A DNA stretch of 64,000 bases. It comes from Dokdonella sp. Lineage in GTDB: Bacteria; Pseudomonadota; Gammaproteobacteria; Xanthomonadales; Rhodanobacteraceae. The DNA lies in assembly GCF_019634815.1 (NCBI RefSeq), contig NZ_JAHCAP010000015.1:1-64000 (forward strand), given 5' to 3'. Positions 46,421 through 55,793 of this stretch are shown one piece after another (position 1 is the stretch's first letter; each line of letters starts with the position of its first letter). A model generated the notes under the pieces. The model did not search any database. It had not been told where the DNA came from and saw nothing but the letters and a program-made list of their open reading frames with translations. The position numbers and the translations under genes were made by a program.

Positions 46421-47680
46421 ATGAGCCAGGGCCGACTTCTGTACGCGCAGTCGGGCGGCGTCACCGCCGTCATCAACACCACCGCCGCTGCGGTGATCGC
46501 CACCGCGCGTTCGCGCAAGCTGCCCGTGCTGGCGGCGCGCAACGGCATCATCGGTGCGCTGCGCGAGGACCTGATCGACACCACTCGCGAGAGCGCCGCC
46601 GCGATCCGCGCGCTGCGCCACACGCCCGGCGGCGCGTTCGGTTCCTGCCGTTACAAGCTCAAGTCGATCGAGCAGAACCGCGCGCAGTACGAGCGCCTGA
46701 TCGCGGTGTTCAAGGCGCACGACATCCGCACCTTCCTCTACAACGGCGGCAACGATTCGGCCGATACCGCGCTCAAGATCTCGCAGGTCGGCCGCGAACT
46801 GGGCTACCCGGTCAATGTGATCGGCGTGCCCAAGACCGTCGACAACGATCTTGCTGTAACCGACTGCTGCCCGGGTTTCGGTTCGGTGGCCAAGTACACC
46901 GCGGTGTCGGTCGCCGAGGCCAGTCTCGATGTCGAGTCGATGTGCGCGTCCTCGACCAAGGTGTTCATCGTCGAGGTCATGGGGCGGCACGCGGGCTGGA
47001 TTGCCGCGTCCGCGGGCATGGCTGCACGCAAGGCCGGTGATCCGCCGCAGCTGATCCTGTTTCCGGAAATCGCCTTCGACGAGGAGGCTTTCCTCGACCG
47101 CGTCAAGGCGACCGTCGCCAAGGTCGGCTATTGCACCGTGGTCGCTTCGGAAGGCCTGAAGAACGCGGCCGGTCAGTTCCTCGCCGAAGCCGGTACCCGC
47201 GATGCGTTTGGCCACAGCCAGCTCGGCGGTGTCGCCCCGGTGCTCGCGCAACGGGTCAAGCAGCAGCTCGGCTTCAAGGTTCACTGGGCACTGCCCGATT
47301 ACCTGCAACGCTCGGCGCGTCATCTGGCCTCGAAGACCGACGTCGAGCACGCCTGGGCGGTGGGCAAGGCCGCGGTCGAATACGCGCTCGCAGGCAAGCA
47401 TGCGGTGATGCCGGTGATCGTGCGCACCTCGGATGCGCCGTATCGCTGGAAGATCGAGCCGGCGCCGCTGGCGAAGATCGCCAACCACGAAAAGAAGCTG
47501 CCGAAGAACTACATCACTCGCGACGGCTACGGCATCACCGTCGCCGCGCGTCGCTACCTGGAGCCGCTGATCCGCGGCGAGGATGCGCCGCCCTACCTGC
47601 GCGATGGCCTGCCCGATTACGTGCGTCTGAAGAACGCGCCGGTGCGGCGCAAGCTGCCGGCGTATTCGATCAGCGATTGA
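46421..47680 (+). CDS. pfp: Pyrophosphate-dependent 6-phosphofructokinase
   Basis: 419 residues. PFK family with the PPi-type signature: NGGND (108-112) where ATP enzymes have GGDG, and PKTVDNDL (137-144) whose Lys is diagnostic of PPi-dependent enzymes. It catalyses reversible phosphorylation of fructose 6-phosphate with PPi. Other blocks: QSGGVTAVIN at the start and EVMGRHAGWIAAS. The ATG at 46421 is the first Met of the family. A membrane H+-pyrophosphatase gene (50495) lies 2.8 kb downstream on the same strand. Confidence 0.93.
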   Translation: MSQGRLLYAQSGGVTAVINTTAAAVIATARSRKLPVLAARNGIIGALREDLIDTTRESAAAIRALRHTPGGAFGSCRYKLKSIEQNRAQYERLIAVFKAHDIRTFLYNGGNDSADTALKISQVGRELGYPVNVIGVPKTVDNDLAVTDCCPGFGSVAKYTAVSVAEASLDVESMCASSTKVFIVEVMGRHAGWIAASAGMAARKAGDPPQLILFPEIAFDEEAFLDRVKATVAKVGYCTVVASEGLKNAAGQFLAEAGTRDAFGHSQLGGVAPVLAQRVKQQLGFKVHWALPDYLQRSARHLASKTDVEHAWAVGKAAVEYALAGKHAVMPVIVRTSDAPYRWKIEPAPLAKIANHEKKLPKNYITRDGYGITVAARRYLEPLIRGEDAPPYLRDGLPDYVRLKNAPVRRKLPAYSISD

Positions 47681-47714
47681 GCAGCGCCGCAGGGCTCCGG
47701 CGAGGCCAGGCGTT

Positions 47715-48344
47715 TCACGGCCACTCAGTCAGTCCCTCCAGTTCGTACAGCCGCTTCCAGCTCGGTCGCGCCTTGAGCGCGCTTGCCAGCGCGGCCAGAT
47801 GCGGCCAGCTCGTCGCCGGGCGCGGCATGTTGCGCGACCAGCGCATCAGCATGAGCGCATAGAAATCGACCAGCCCGTGCTGTTCGCCGAGCAGGTGCGG
47901 GCCATGTTGGGCCAGATGTGCGTCGATATGGCTCCAGCATTTCTCGATGCCGATGCGCGCGGCGTGCTTGATCGTCTCGGCGGCTTCGGGCAGGTGATCG
48001 CCGGGGAAGAACCATTGGCGGAACAATGGCTGCAGGGTATTGGCGAGATAGAACATCCACTGCAGGTAATCGGCGCGCTGCGGGCTGCCCGCGAGCGGCG
48101 CAAGGCGCGCATCGGGATGGCGTTCGGCCAGCAGCATCGCCAGCGCCGCGGCTTCGCCGTGCGGCTTGCCATCCACGACGAGCGTCGGCACCACGCCCAG
48201 CGGATTGAGCGCGAGGTAGCGCGCTCCGTGTTGTTCGTCCTTGTCGAAGTCGACGCGTTCGAGCGTGTAGGGTGAGCCGATCTCGAGCAGGGCCAGATGC
48301 ACGACGAGATTGGCCGAACCGGGCGAGAAGTAGAGCGTGTACAT
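47715..48344 (-). CDS. Glutathione S-transferase family protein
   Basis: 209 residues from the Met of MYTLYFSPGSANLVVHLALLEIG. The thioredoxin-like N-terminal domain includes NPLGVVPTLVVDG (cis-Pro) and HGEAAALAMLLAERHPD (the SNAIL/TRAIL-like glutathione-contact region). The helical C-terminal domain shows LLGEQHGLVDFYALMLMRW. The catalytic residue is probably Ser in FSPGSAN. A second Met nine codons upstream is possible but adds no similarity. Substrate unknown. Confidence 0.88.
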   Translation of the reverse strand: MYTLYFSPGSANLVVHLALLEIGSPYTLERVDFDKDEQHGARYLALNPLGVVPTLVVDGKPHGEAAALAMLLAERHPDARLAPLAGSPQRADYLQWMFYLANTLQPLFRQWFFPGDHLPEAAETIKHAARIGIEKCWSHIDAHLAQHGPHLLGEQHGLVDFYALMLMRWSRNMPRPATSWPHLAALASALKARPSWKRLYELEGLTEWP

Positions 48345-48488
48345 GGCAGGTTCCGTGTAGGGCGGGGTCATGGACGGCCAGGCGATCGCGATGCGACGGT
48401 CATCCTGCCACGCCGGCGTCGCGCCCGCAGCAGGGACGATCGCTGTGCGGCGATTTCCGCGAATCGCCCGCGCTCAACGCGATGTTAC

Positions 48489-49001
48489 TCAAGGCGGCGC
48501 GACGAATTCGTCGTCGCGCAGGCTGACGAAGATCAAGACACACAGGATCAGCATGAAGCAGCGGAACGCGCTTTCGCTGCCATTCCACTGGCTCGACATC
48601 CACATGCCGAACCATTCACCACCGATCGACATGAAACCGACCTGCCAGACGACGAAACCGAGGGTGAGGCCGCCGATTGCCCAGGCCTTGGCATGCTGGA
48701 AGCGTGTTGCCGCAGCGTGACGTTGGCGCCACATGCGCCAGGCGCCGAACCAGCAAAGCCCCGCGGTGATCGCCTCGCCGGCGATGATCGCGGCGTAGGC
48801 GAGATGCTGCAGCGCCGGCTGCTCGATCGCGCGCCAGCGGATCGTGCTGTCGGCGAAGATCGTGTCCATCGCCAGCACATGCTGGACGAAGGCGAGATTG
48901 CTGCCGTAATCGCTGAGATTGCCGAACGCGACCAGACTCGCATACAGCGCCACCGCGGCAACGCACGTACATTTGGACCAGCGCAGGATCAGCATCGGCA
49001 T
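48489..49001 (-). CDS. DUF2165 small membrane protein
   Basis: 170 residues with four membrane helices (about 10-28, 66-86, 105-123 and 145-160). Conserved DUF2165 features: SDYGSNLAFVQHVLAMDTIFADSTIRWRAIEQPALQHLAY. Role unknown. It lies between the GST and the M23-like gene on the same strand. No further genes are visible in 48345-48488. Confidence 0.8.
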   Translation of the reverse strand: MPMLILRWSKCTCVAAVALYASLVAFGNLSDYGSNLAFVQHVLAMDTIFADSTIRWRAIEQPALQHLAYAAIIAGEAITAGLCWFGAWRMWRQRHAAATRFQHAKAWAIGGLTLGFVVWQVGFMSIGGEWFGMWMSSQWNGSESAFRCFMLILCVLIFVSLRDDEFVAPP

Positions 49002-49055
49002 GCTCCGCAGCGACTCACCGCCGATTCCAAGGTTCCGGCGCGCGGTGGGCGAGTC

Positions 49056-50297
49056 TCAATGATTGGGGTAGAGGATAGGGAAGGCCCAGCCCGCCGGACC
49101 GCTCACCGTGACATCGGCATTGAGCACGGAATAGCTGGCCGGCATCAGCGAGAATTTCGGTGAGGGCGCCTGCGTGCTCAGGTCGCTGAACAGATTGCCG
49201 CCGTCTTCCATGTCATTGGCCTGGCCGGTGAGTTCATAGCGTTCGAACACGTAGGGCAAGCCTTCGGAATACAAGGGATCGGGATTGCTCGAAACATGGA
49301 AATGCAGATGCGGCTCGCTGGTGTTGCCGCTGTTGCCCAGCCGCGCGATCAGCTGGCCGCGCTGCACCGGCTGGCCGACGCGCACGCGCAGGCTGCCCGG
49401 TTGCAGATGTGCATAGAACGCGAAATGCCCGCCGCCGATGTCCTGCATGATGTAGTTGCCGCCGGCCATCTCGACGGTCGGATTGGGTGGATTGCGCGGT
49501 GGCGTGCTCTCGGGCATGCCGTCGCGGATGCCGGCGATGACGCCGTCCGCGACCGCGATGATCTCCTCGCCCCAGGCCAGATAGCTCGCGTTGCGGTCGA
49601 GCGGACCGATTGCGCGGCGCGCCTGGTCGTCGACCTTGACCCAGTCGATCGCGTAGCGCTCGGGGGCGCTGAACTGGCCGACGATCACCGAGCCATCGGC
49701 CCTGCGGCCGGGGATCAGCGTGCGCCGGTGCGTGCCGAAATCGTTGGCCGAATCGCCCGCGACCCAACCGGTGCCGCGAAACGGCAAGCCGACCATCACC
49801 GGCGCGGCGCGTGAAATCGCCGACTCGGTCGTGGCGGTGCTGCGAGTGCTTGCGCCAGCGCTGCAGGCGGTGCTGTCGACTTCGTGCTGCAGGCGCGCGG
49901 GCAGCGGCAGGTTGTTGTCGAAGGCGAGAAAGAAGTAGACCACCGCGCCGCCGCCGGCGGGCAGGTCGACCGGATGAATCCGCGTCTGGCCCGCGGCTGG
50001 ATTGGGGAGGGGCTGCATCTGCGCGTCGTAGACCAGCGTGTTGGGCGCAATCGAGCTGCCCTGGTAACGACGCAGTGCTTCACCATCGCCGAATGCGCGC
50101 ACATCGACGATGCGCGCGCACGCGCCGCTGAAATTGCGCACTGCCAGTTCGTAGACCAGCACGCGGCCATTGGGGGTGGGCAGCGGCGAAGGGATGTGGT
50201 GGATCTCGGCAGTGAGCGTGCCGGCCTCGGCAAACCCGGCGGTGAGGGCCAGCAGGCAGGCCAGGAACGAGCGGGGATCTGGACGAATCGGCGTCAT
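49056..50297 (-). CDS. Exported M23/LytM-like protein with incomplete zinc site
   Basis: 413 residues. A signal peptide ends near AEAGTL, followed by a beta-rich N-terminal domain (to about residue 200) and a C-terminal M23 (lysostaphin/LytM-type) domain. The HxH ligands are present in PHLHFHVS (330-334), but the other ligands lie in a region reading ERYAIDWVKVD, where the usual His of HxxxD is Arg-Tyr. The zinc site may thus be incomplete and the domain may act as a binding protein or an activator rather than an endopeptidase. Length and fold point to the periplasm. Confidence 0.8.
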   Translation of the reverse strand: MTPIRPDPRSFLACLLALTAGFAEAGTLTAEIHHIPSPLPTPNGRVLVYELAVRNFSGACARIVDVRAFGDGEALRRYQGSSIAPNTLVYDAQMQPLPNPAAGQTRIHPVDLPAGGGAVVYFFLAFDNNLPLPARLQHEVDSTACSAGASTRSTATTESAISRAAPVMVGLPFRGTGWVAGDSANDFGTHRRTLIPGRRADGSVIVGQFSAPERYAIDWVKVDDQARRAIGPLDRNASYLAWGEEIIAVADGVIAGIRDGMPESTPPRNPPNPTVEMAGGNYIMQDIGGGHFAFYAHLQPGSLRVRVGQPVQRGQLIARLGNSGNTSEPHLHFHVSSNPDPLYSEGLPYVFERYELTGQANDMEDGGNLFSDLSTQAPSPKFSLMPASYSVLNADVTVSGPAGWAFPILYPNH

Positions 50298-50494
50298 GGG
50301 GCGAGACCGTGGCGATGGGTGAAATGAGACATGCCAGCAAACGCGCACGTTCGCAAGGACGAGGATCATCGCCGCTCATTGGCGCCGCCTCAAGTCGCAT
50401 CGGCGCTACCTGAACGCAGGCCAGACGGTATACTTGCCGCGTTTTGCCCCAACTTTTGCCGTATTTCCACGTCCTTGATACCGAGGGGAAGTCG

Positions 50495-52546
50495 ATGTCG
50501 TTCAGTCAACACGGTTTGTGGATCGCGCTGGCCTGTGCCGTGCTCGCGATCGTTTATGGCGCCTGGTCGATCCGCTGGATCCTGGCCAAGCCGGCCGGCA
50601 ATGAGCGCATGCAGGAGATCGCCGCGGCGATCCAGGAAGGCGCGCGTGCCTATCTCAATCGCCAGTACCGCACGATCGCCATCGTCGGCGTGGTGCTGCT
50701 GGTGATCATCGGATTCGCGCTCGACTGGCAGACGGCGATCGGCTTTGCGATCGGCGCGGTGCTCTCGGGTCTGACCGGCTACATCGGCATGAACATCTCG
50801 GTGCGTGCCAACGTGCGCACGGCCGAGGCCGCGCGCGGCGGCATTCCCGCGGCGCTCGCGGTCGCCTTCCGCGGCGGCGCGATCACCGGCATGCTGGTGG
50901 TGGGCCTGGCCCTGCTCGGCGTTGCCGGCTACTACGTCGGCTTGCTCAAGTTCGGCAGCACGCCCGATCAGGCGCTGCATGCCTTGGTCGGCCTGGCCTT
51001 CGGCTCTTCGCTGATCTCGATCTTCGCGCGTCTGGGCGGCGGCATCTTCACCAAGGGCGCCGACGTCGGCGCCGACCTCGTCGGCAAGGTCGAGGCGGGC
51101 ATTCCCGAGGACGATCCGCGCAACCCGGCGGTGATCGCCGACAACGTCGGTGACAACGTCGGCGACTGCGCCGGCATGGCCGCCGACCTGTTCGAAACCT
51201 ACGCGGTGACCCTGGTCGCGACGATGCTGCTCGGCGGCGTGATGGCGACCCAGGCCGGCCCCAACGGCGTGCTCTATCCGCTGGTGATCGGCGGCGTGTC
51301 GATCATCGCCTCGATCATCGGCACCTTCTTCGTCAAGCATTCCGGCGGCAAGATCATGAACGCGCTGTACAAGGGCGTGATCGTTTCCGGCGTGCTTGCG
51401 CTGCTGGCCTTCATCCCGGTCACCCAGGAGCTCATGGCCGGCAGTCAGTACGGCGTGTGGAACGTGTTCGGCTGCGCCGTGATCGGCCTCGTCCTGACTG
51501 GCGCGATGGTCATCATCACCGAGTACTACACCGCGACCGAATACGGCCCGGTGCGGCATGTCGCCAAGGCTTCGACCACGGGCCATGCCACCAACATCAT
51601 TGCCGGCATCGGCATCTCGATGAAGTCGACCGCCTGGCCGGTGCTGGCCGTGTGCGCGGCGATCTGGGGCGCCTACTACCTCGCCGAGCTGTATGGCATT
51701 GCCATCGCCGCGACCGCGATGCTGTCGATGACCGGCATGATCGTCGCGCTCGACGCCTACGGTCCGATCACCGACAACGCCGGTGGCATCGCCGAGATGG
51801 CCGAGCTGCCCAAGGAAGTGCGCGCGGTCACCGATCCGCTCGATGCGGTGGGCAACACCACCAAGGCAGTGACCAAGGGCTACGCGATCGGTTCGGCGGG
51901 TCTGGCCGCGCTGGTGCTGTTCGCCGACTACACCCACAAGCTCGGCGTCGAGCACCCGGGCCAGGTCTTCACCTTCGACATCTCCAACCACTACGTGATC
52001 ATCGGCCTGCTCATCGGCGGCCTGATCCCCTACCTGTTCGGTGCGATGGCGATGGAAGCGGTCGGCCGCGCCGCCGGTGCGGTGGTCGAGGAAGTGCGCC
52101 GCCAGTTCCGCGAGATCAAGGGCATCATGGACGGCAGCGGCAAGCCGCAGTACGACAAGGCGGTCGACCTGCTGACCAAGGCCGCGATCAAGGAAATGAT
52201 GATTCCCTCGCTGCTGCCGGTGCTGGTGCCGATCATCGTCGCCTTCGGTTTCCGTTGGCTCGGTGGTCCGCTCGCTGGCGTGCAGGCGCTCGGCGGCATG
52301 CTCATCGGCACCATCGTCACCGGCCTGTTCGTGGCGATCTCGATGACCACCGGCGGCGGTGCCTGGGACAACGCCAAGAAGTACATCGAAGACGGAAACT
52401 TCGGCGGCAAGGGCTCGGATGCGCACAAGGCCGCGGTCACCGGCGACACCGTGGGCGATCCCTACAAGGACACCGCCGGCCCGGCCGTGAACCCGCTGAT
52501 CAAGATCATCAACATCGTCGCCCTGCTGCTGGTGCCGCTGTTGTAG
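50495..52546 (+). CDS. hppA: K+-independent H+-translocating inorganic pyrophosphatase
   Basis: 683-residue multi-pass membrane pyrophosphatase. It hydrolyses PPi and pumps H+ across the inner membrane. Substrate-binding acidic motifs are at [13 protein letters not shown] (about 188-200) and [13 protein letters not shown]. The segment [14 protein letters not shown] puts Lys at 457 and Thr at 460, the two residues that mark the K+-independent subfamily (K+-dependent forms have Ala and Gly). The start at 50495 is the first Met of the conserved protein. It is followed by a clear Rho-independent terminator. Confidence 0.95.
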   Translation: MSFSQHGLWIALACAVLAIVYGAWSIRWILAKPAGNERMQEIAAAIQEGARAYLNRQYRTIAIVGVVLLVIIGFALDWQTAIGFAIGAVLSGLTGYIGMNISVRANVRTAEAARGGIPAALAVAFRGGAITGMLVVGLALLGVAGYYVGLLKFGSTPDQALHALVGLAFGSSLISIFARLGGGIFTKGADVGADLVGKVEAGIPEDDPRNPAVIADNVGDNVGDCAGMAADLFETYAVTLVATMLLGGVMATQAGPNGVLYPLVIGGVSIIASIIGTFFVKHSGGKIMNALYKGVIVSGVLALLAFIPVTQELMAGSQYGVWNVFGCAVIGLVLTGAMVIITEYYTATEYGPVRHVAKASTTGHATNIIAGIGISMKSTAWPVLAVCAAIWGAYYLAELYGIAIAATAMLSMTGMIVALDAYGPITDNAGGIAEMAELPKEVRAVTDPLDAVGNTTKAVTKGYAIGSAGLAALVLFADYTHKLGVEHPGQVFTFDISNHYVIIGLLIGGLIPYLFGAMAMEAVGRAAGAVVEEVRRQFREIKGIMDGSGKPQYDKAVDLLTKAAIKEMMIPSLLPVLVPIIVAFGFRWLGGPLAGVQALGGMLIGTIVTGLFVAISMTTGGGAWDNAKKYIEDGNFGGKGSDAHKAAVTGDTVGDPYKDTAGPAVNPLIKIINIVALLLVPLL

Positions 52547-52573
52547 TCGAAGATCACATTGGATCCAAGCAAG

Positions 52574-52597
52574 AGCCCGGCGCAAGCCGGGCTTTTG
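52574..52597 (+). terminator. Intrinsic terminator of hppA
   Basis: An 8-bp GC-rich stem (AGCCCGGC with GCCGGGCT) with GCAA loop, followed by TTTTGCTTT. It starts 28 bases after the hppA stop and is the strongest terminator in the window. Confidence 0.85.
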
Positions 52598-52707
52598 CTT
52601 TCATGCGGCATGCTCGAATTGTCGGCTCCGCGCTCGCGAGGCGACTCTTCTTAAACCTTTCCACGCCCGCTTGCGTCTCATGGACGTTCCCTCAACGGAG
52701 TTGCGCC

Positions 52708-53565
52708 ATGTACCGTGTCCTTGCCATCGCCGCGCTGCTCGCGGCGCTCGTTTCCGGTCGCGCCCTTGCCGATGACTGCAAGTTCAGCGAGCAGCGCGAC
52801 TTCGACGTCGATGCGGCGTCCCTCAAGACCCTCGCACTCGACCTGGGCGCCAGTGATGCGACGATCGAAGGAGTCGCCGGGCTCACGAAGGTCGAAGTGC
52901 GTGGGCGCATCTGTGCATCGAGCAAGGAAGGACTTGCGCCATTCCAGGTCGAGCACAAGCGCGAGGGCGATCGCCTCATCGTTACCGCGCGCCATGAGAG
53001 CAGCGCGGTCAATATCAGCATTGGCGGGGTCCGTTACGCAGGGCTCAAGCTCGCCGTGCGCATGCCCAGGGACCTCGCGCTGAAGGTCGATGCCGCAGCG
53101 GGTGATGTCGATGTCAGCAGCGTGGCGAGCCTGGATTTCAAGTCGTCCGCGGGTGATCTCAAGCTCAACGACATTGCCGGCGCCGTCGTCCTCGATCTGG
53201 CTGCCGGCGATGTCGAGGGGGGCGGTCTGGGCTCGCTCGAAGTCAAGCGCGCCGCAGCGGGCGACATCAAGCTGCATGACGTGCATGGCGATGCACGCCT
53301 GGCGGGAATCAGTGCCGGTGACCTGCACCTGGACAAGGTCGGCGGCTCGGTCGAGATCGGCAACATCGATACCGGCGACGTCCGCCTCGGTCAGATCGCG
53401 CATGACGTGCGGGTCCAATCGCTGGGTACGGGCGATCTGGACGTTGACGGGGTCGGTGGCGACCTGGTGGTGCGCTCGCATGGTCTGGGCGACATCACGC
53501 ACCGCAACGTGCGCGGCAAGGTCGAGGTCCCGCGCGATTCGATGGGTGAGGACTCCGACGATTGA
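52708..53565 (+). CDS. DUF4097-like exported beta-repeat protein
   Basis: 285 residues. A signal peptide ends near ALADDCKF. The body is a series of short beta units with GD turns (AAGDVDVSSVASL, SAGDLKLNDIAG, AAGDVEGGGLGSL, SAGDLHLDKVGGS, TGDVRLGQIAHD, TGDLDVDGVGGD), the pattern of DUF4097-type beta-solenoid proteins. The tail is acidic (GEDSDD). Start at 52708 is preceded by ACGGAG. A shortened relative is at 58880-59206 and the upstream regions of the two are also similar. Role unknown. Confidence 0.8.
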   Translation: MYRVLAIAALLAALVSGRALADDCKFSEQRDFDVDAASLKTLALDLGASDATIEGVAGLTKVEVRGRICASSKEGLAPFQVEHKREGDRLIVTARHESSAVNISIGGVRYAGLKLAVRMPRDLALKVDAAAGDVDVSSVASLDFKSSAGDLKLNDIAGAVVLDLAAGDVEGGGLGSLEVKRAAAGDIKLHDVHGDARLAGISAGDLHLDKVGGSVEIGNIDTGDVRLGQIAHDVRVQSLGTGDLDVDGVGGDLVVRSHGLGDITHRNVRGKVEVPRDSMGEDSDD

Positions 53566-53674
53566 GCGGCGCAGGAACCCGCCAGCGCGCACCGGGCGCT
53601 GGCGCGGTGCTCGCGCACGGGCGCTGCGGCGTGCGAGCCATTGCGCTTTGAGGCCCGCGCCCTTGTAACGGCGC

Positions 53675-53692
53675 GTTTCCCCCACTGGAAAC
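53675..53692 (+). promoter_or_regulatory. Dyad GTTTCC-N6-GGAAAC upstream of the pgk fragment
   Basis: GTTTCC and GGAAAC are separated by 6 bases, 12 bases before the start of the pgk 5' fragment. The same dyad with a different 6-base centre lies before intact pgk (59824-59841). Only the arms are conserved, which suggests pairing or protein recognition. Confidence 0.5.
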
Positions 53693-53703
53693 CTGTCATC
53701 GCC

Positions 53704-53937
53704 ATGCTGCGCATGAGTGACTTCGATCTCGCCGGCAAGCGCCTGCTGATCCGCGAGGATCTGAACGTGCCGATCGGCAGCCGCGACGGCTCCCGCAAGG
53801 TCGCATCTGCGGCCGGTGTTGCGATGTGGGAGCCGGTTGTGGGAGCGGGTGCACCGACGAAGGTTTTCCGTGTCGGTTCGCGGTTCGCCCCGCTCCCACA
53901 AGCTCCATTAACAGACGCTCAGCGGGCGATGCCGTAG
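53704..53937 (+). pseudogene. Diverged 5' fragment of pgk
   Basis: From the ATG at 53704 the first 25 codons (MLRMSDFDLAGKRLLIREDL and on) match the start of phosphoglycerate kinase at 59848: 19 of 22 aligned residues from RM onward agree. Similarity ends after VPIG; the frame stays open to 53937 through unrelated sequence and the REP-like palindrome. Upstream sequence to about 53660 is also related to the pgk leader. No kinase activity is possible. The rest of 53566-53918 holds no gene. Confidence 0.82.
53837..53901. repeat. REP-like long inverted repeat
   Basis: TTGTGGGAGCGGG (53837-53849) and its complement CCCGCTCCCACAA (53889-53901) are perfect 13-base arms around a 39-base centre that has a small inner stem (ACCGAC with GTCGGT). 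A related GTGGGAGCCGG lies just before it. The arm resembles REP elements of pseudomonads and xanthomonads and is unlike the palindromes at 1-143. It sits 18 bases past the end of the beta-helix gene. Confidence 0.75.
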
Positions 53938-55667
53938 GTCCAGCCGGCAGTCCAGTCGTCGTTGCGGTCACGGAAGGCGCCGATGTAGGGTGCCGGCGCA
54001 AAGAAAGCGTCGTCGGTGACCAATCGGCCATCGTGCAGCGGCGAGCCGGGCGCCGGCAGGAAGCCGACGAGCTGCGGATTGCCGCTGCCATTGCCGGCCC
54101 CGCTGTCGAACAGGGCCTTGGCCGCCCCGGGAACGCCGTTGCTGCCGTCGGCGACTGGCGTGGTGCAATTGAGCCAGGTATGGTCGAGGCTGAGATTGGG
54201 GCCGCCGACCAAGGCGGCGGTGGCGGCGTTGGCGACCATGAGGCAGGCCTTGCCGGTCTTGTTGAAGTCGCTGACGAGCAGGTTGCTGAGGTGGCCGCCG
54301 GTGCCTTCCTTGAGGTGCACGCCGTTGCCACCCCCGCTGCCGTTGCCGATCAGGGTCACGTTCGACCAGCGCGGAATCGTGCGTGGCGAGGCATCGTGAT
54401 TGTCGGCCTGATTGGATGACTCGAAGCCATTGTCGTCGCCGAGGCCGAGCGAGGCGTTGGCCCACTTCGAAAATGCGAACTGGACCTTGCCGTTCCAGCC
54501 CTCGTCCCAATCGAAGCCGTCGTCACCGACTTCGTAGGAAATCAGGTACTTCGCGTTCACGGTGCCACCGAACCACTCGAAACCGTCGTCTTTGCCGCGG
54601 TAGGACTGCAGGTGTTCGAGTACGGTGCCGTCACCGACTGCCTGGAAGGTGAACGAATTGACTTCGCGGCCCTCGGTGAAGACATATCCGGCATAGCGGG
54701 CCTGGACGTAGCGCAGACTGCCTGAGCTGTCGTGCGGGTTGCTGCCGCCATAGCGCAGGGCTGGATTGAACTCGCTGCGGCAGTCGAACGGCGCCGCGGC
54801 GCATTTGTTGTTTGGGGCGTTGCCCGACAGCACGATGCCACCCCAATCTCCGGGCGCAGGCGTCTGCCCGAGCTGCCCGTCGCGCGGACTGGTGAAAATG
54901 ATGGGTGCGTTGGGCGTGCCGTTGGCGACCAGCTTCGAGCCCGGATTCACGTAGAGATAGTCGGCGCTGTCGCCACTGCCGGTTACGAGGGTGCCTGGCT
55001 CGATGGTTACGGTCGCGCTGGCGGTGTTGTCACCGCCCACGGTAACCAGGCCTTCCAGTTGCCAGGTGGTGTCATTGGTGAGGGTCAGGTCGGAGGTGAT
55101 GGTGCCGCTCAGCACGCAACTGCGCGGCAGGCTGCCGGGGCGGGTGCCGGTTGGACAGGTGGTGAAAGCCCGGGTATAGGCACATCCCACCTTGTCTTGC
55201 GTCACCAGGTTCTGCAGCGGGTTGGCCGTCCAGGTCATCGGCTGCAGCCCGCTGCCTGCGGCGGGCGTCACCTTCACTGTCGCTGCGCTGCAGCTGTGGA
55301 ATTCGACATCGACGGTGCCGAACGCGCGCTGGGTGGGGGTTTCGTTGCCGGCGCCATTGAAGGTGCCGCCCGTGAAAGCGTACAGCTCGGCGCTGCGGGT
55401 GAACTCGAATTCACCGAACGTGGGCGACGCGGTCACCCAGATCGGATTGCCTTGGCTGTCGTAGAGGTAGCCCGACACGTACAGGGTCTTGTTGCCATTG
55501 GAAGCCGACAGCACGTCGAATACCCAACCACGCGCCGAAGCGGGGTGGCTGAGGTCGGCCCAGCCGCCATCAAAGGCATCGGACAGGGTCAGCGCCGCGT
55601 GGGCCTGGCCCACCGCGAGCGCGCCAAGGAGCGCGCCCGTCAGAATCTGCTTGTTGATGAACTTCAT
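53919..55667 (-). CDS. Secreted beta-helix-type protein paired with a TonB receptor
   Basis: 582 residues. A signal peptide ends at QAHAAL. The middle and C-terminal parts have right-handed beta-helix features and the recurring blocks WGGIVLSGNAPNN, DDGFEWFGGTVNAKYLISYEVGDDGFDWDEGWNGKVQF and GLGDDNGFESSNQ. These blocks mark a family often found beside TonB-dependent receptors in Xanthomonadales and Bacteroidetes. It probably binds a ligand at the cell surface; the ligand is not known to me. It lies 126 bases after the receptor gene on the same strand, likely one operon. Confidence 0.8.
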   Translation of the reverse strand: MKFINKQILTGALLGALAVGQAHAALTLSDAFDGGWADLSHPASARGWVFDVLSASNGNKTLYVSGYLYDSQGNPIWVTASPTFGEFEFTRSAELYAFTGGTFNGAGNETPTQRAFGTVDVEFHSCSAATVKVTPAAGSGLQPMTWTANPLQNLVTQDKVGCAYTRAFTTCPTGTRPGSLPRSCVLSGTITSDLTLTNDTTWQLEGLVTVGGDNTASATVTIEPGTLVTGSGDSADYLYVNPGSKLVANGTPNAPIIFTSPRDGQLGQTPAPGDWGGIVLSGNAPNNKCAAAPFDCRSEFNPALRYGGSNPHDSSGSLRYVQARYAGYVFTEGREVNSFTFQAVGDGTVLEHLQSYRGKDDGFEWFGGTVNAKYLISYEVGDDGFDWDEGWNGKVQFAFSKWANASLGLGDDNGFESSNQADNHDASPRTIPRWSNVTLIGNGSGGGNGVHLKEGTGGHLSNLLVSDFNKTGKACLMVANAATAALVGGPNLSLDHTWLNCTTPVADGSNGVPGAAKALFDSGAGNGSGNPQLVGFLPAPGSPLHDGRLVTDDAFFAPAPYIGAFRDRNDDWTAGWTYGIAR

Positions 55668-55793
55668 CGGAAATTTCCTCGGTTGAACGAAGGGAGCGGT
55701 GGGCGCACATGGCGCCGTGGTCGCCGTCCGTCAGCGTAGGGACGGCATGTGACAGCACGGTCGCAGGTGCCTTGCAGGCGTGTGGCAGCGGCC

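Noticed and set aside
50390..52585. A 731-codon open frame antisense to hppA
   Set aside because: The product is His/Asp/Gly-rich with repetitive HRD-type composition, a shadow of a highly conserved membrane protein.
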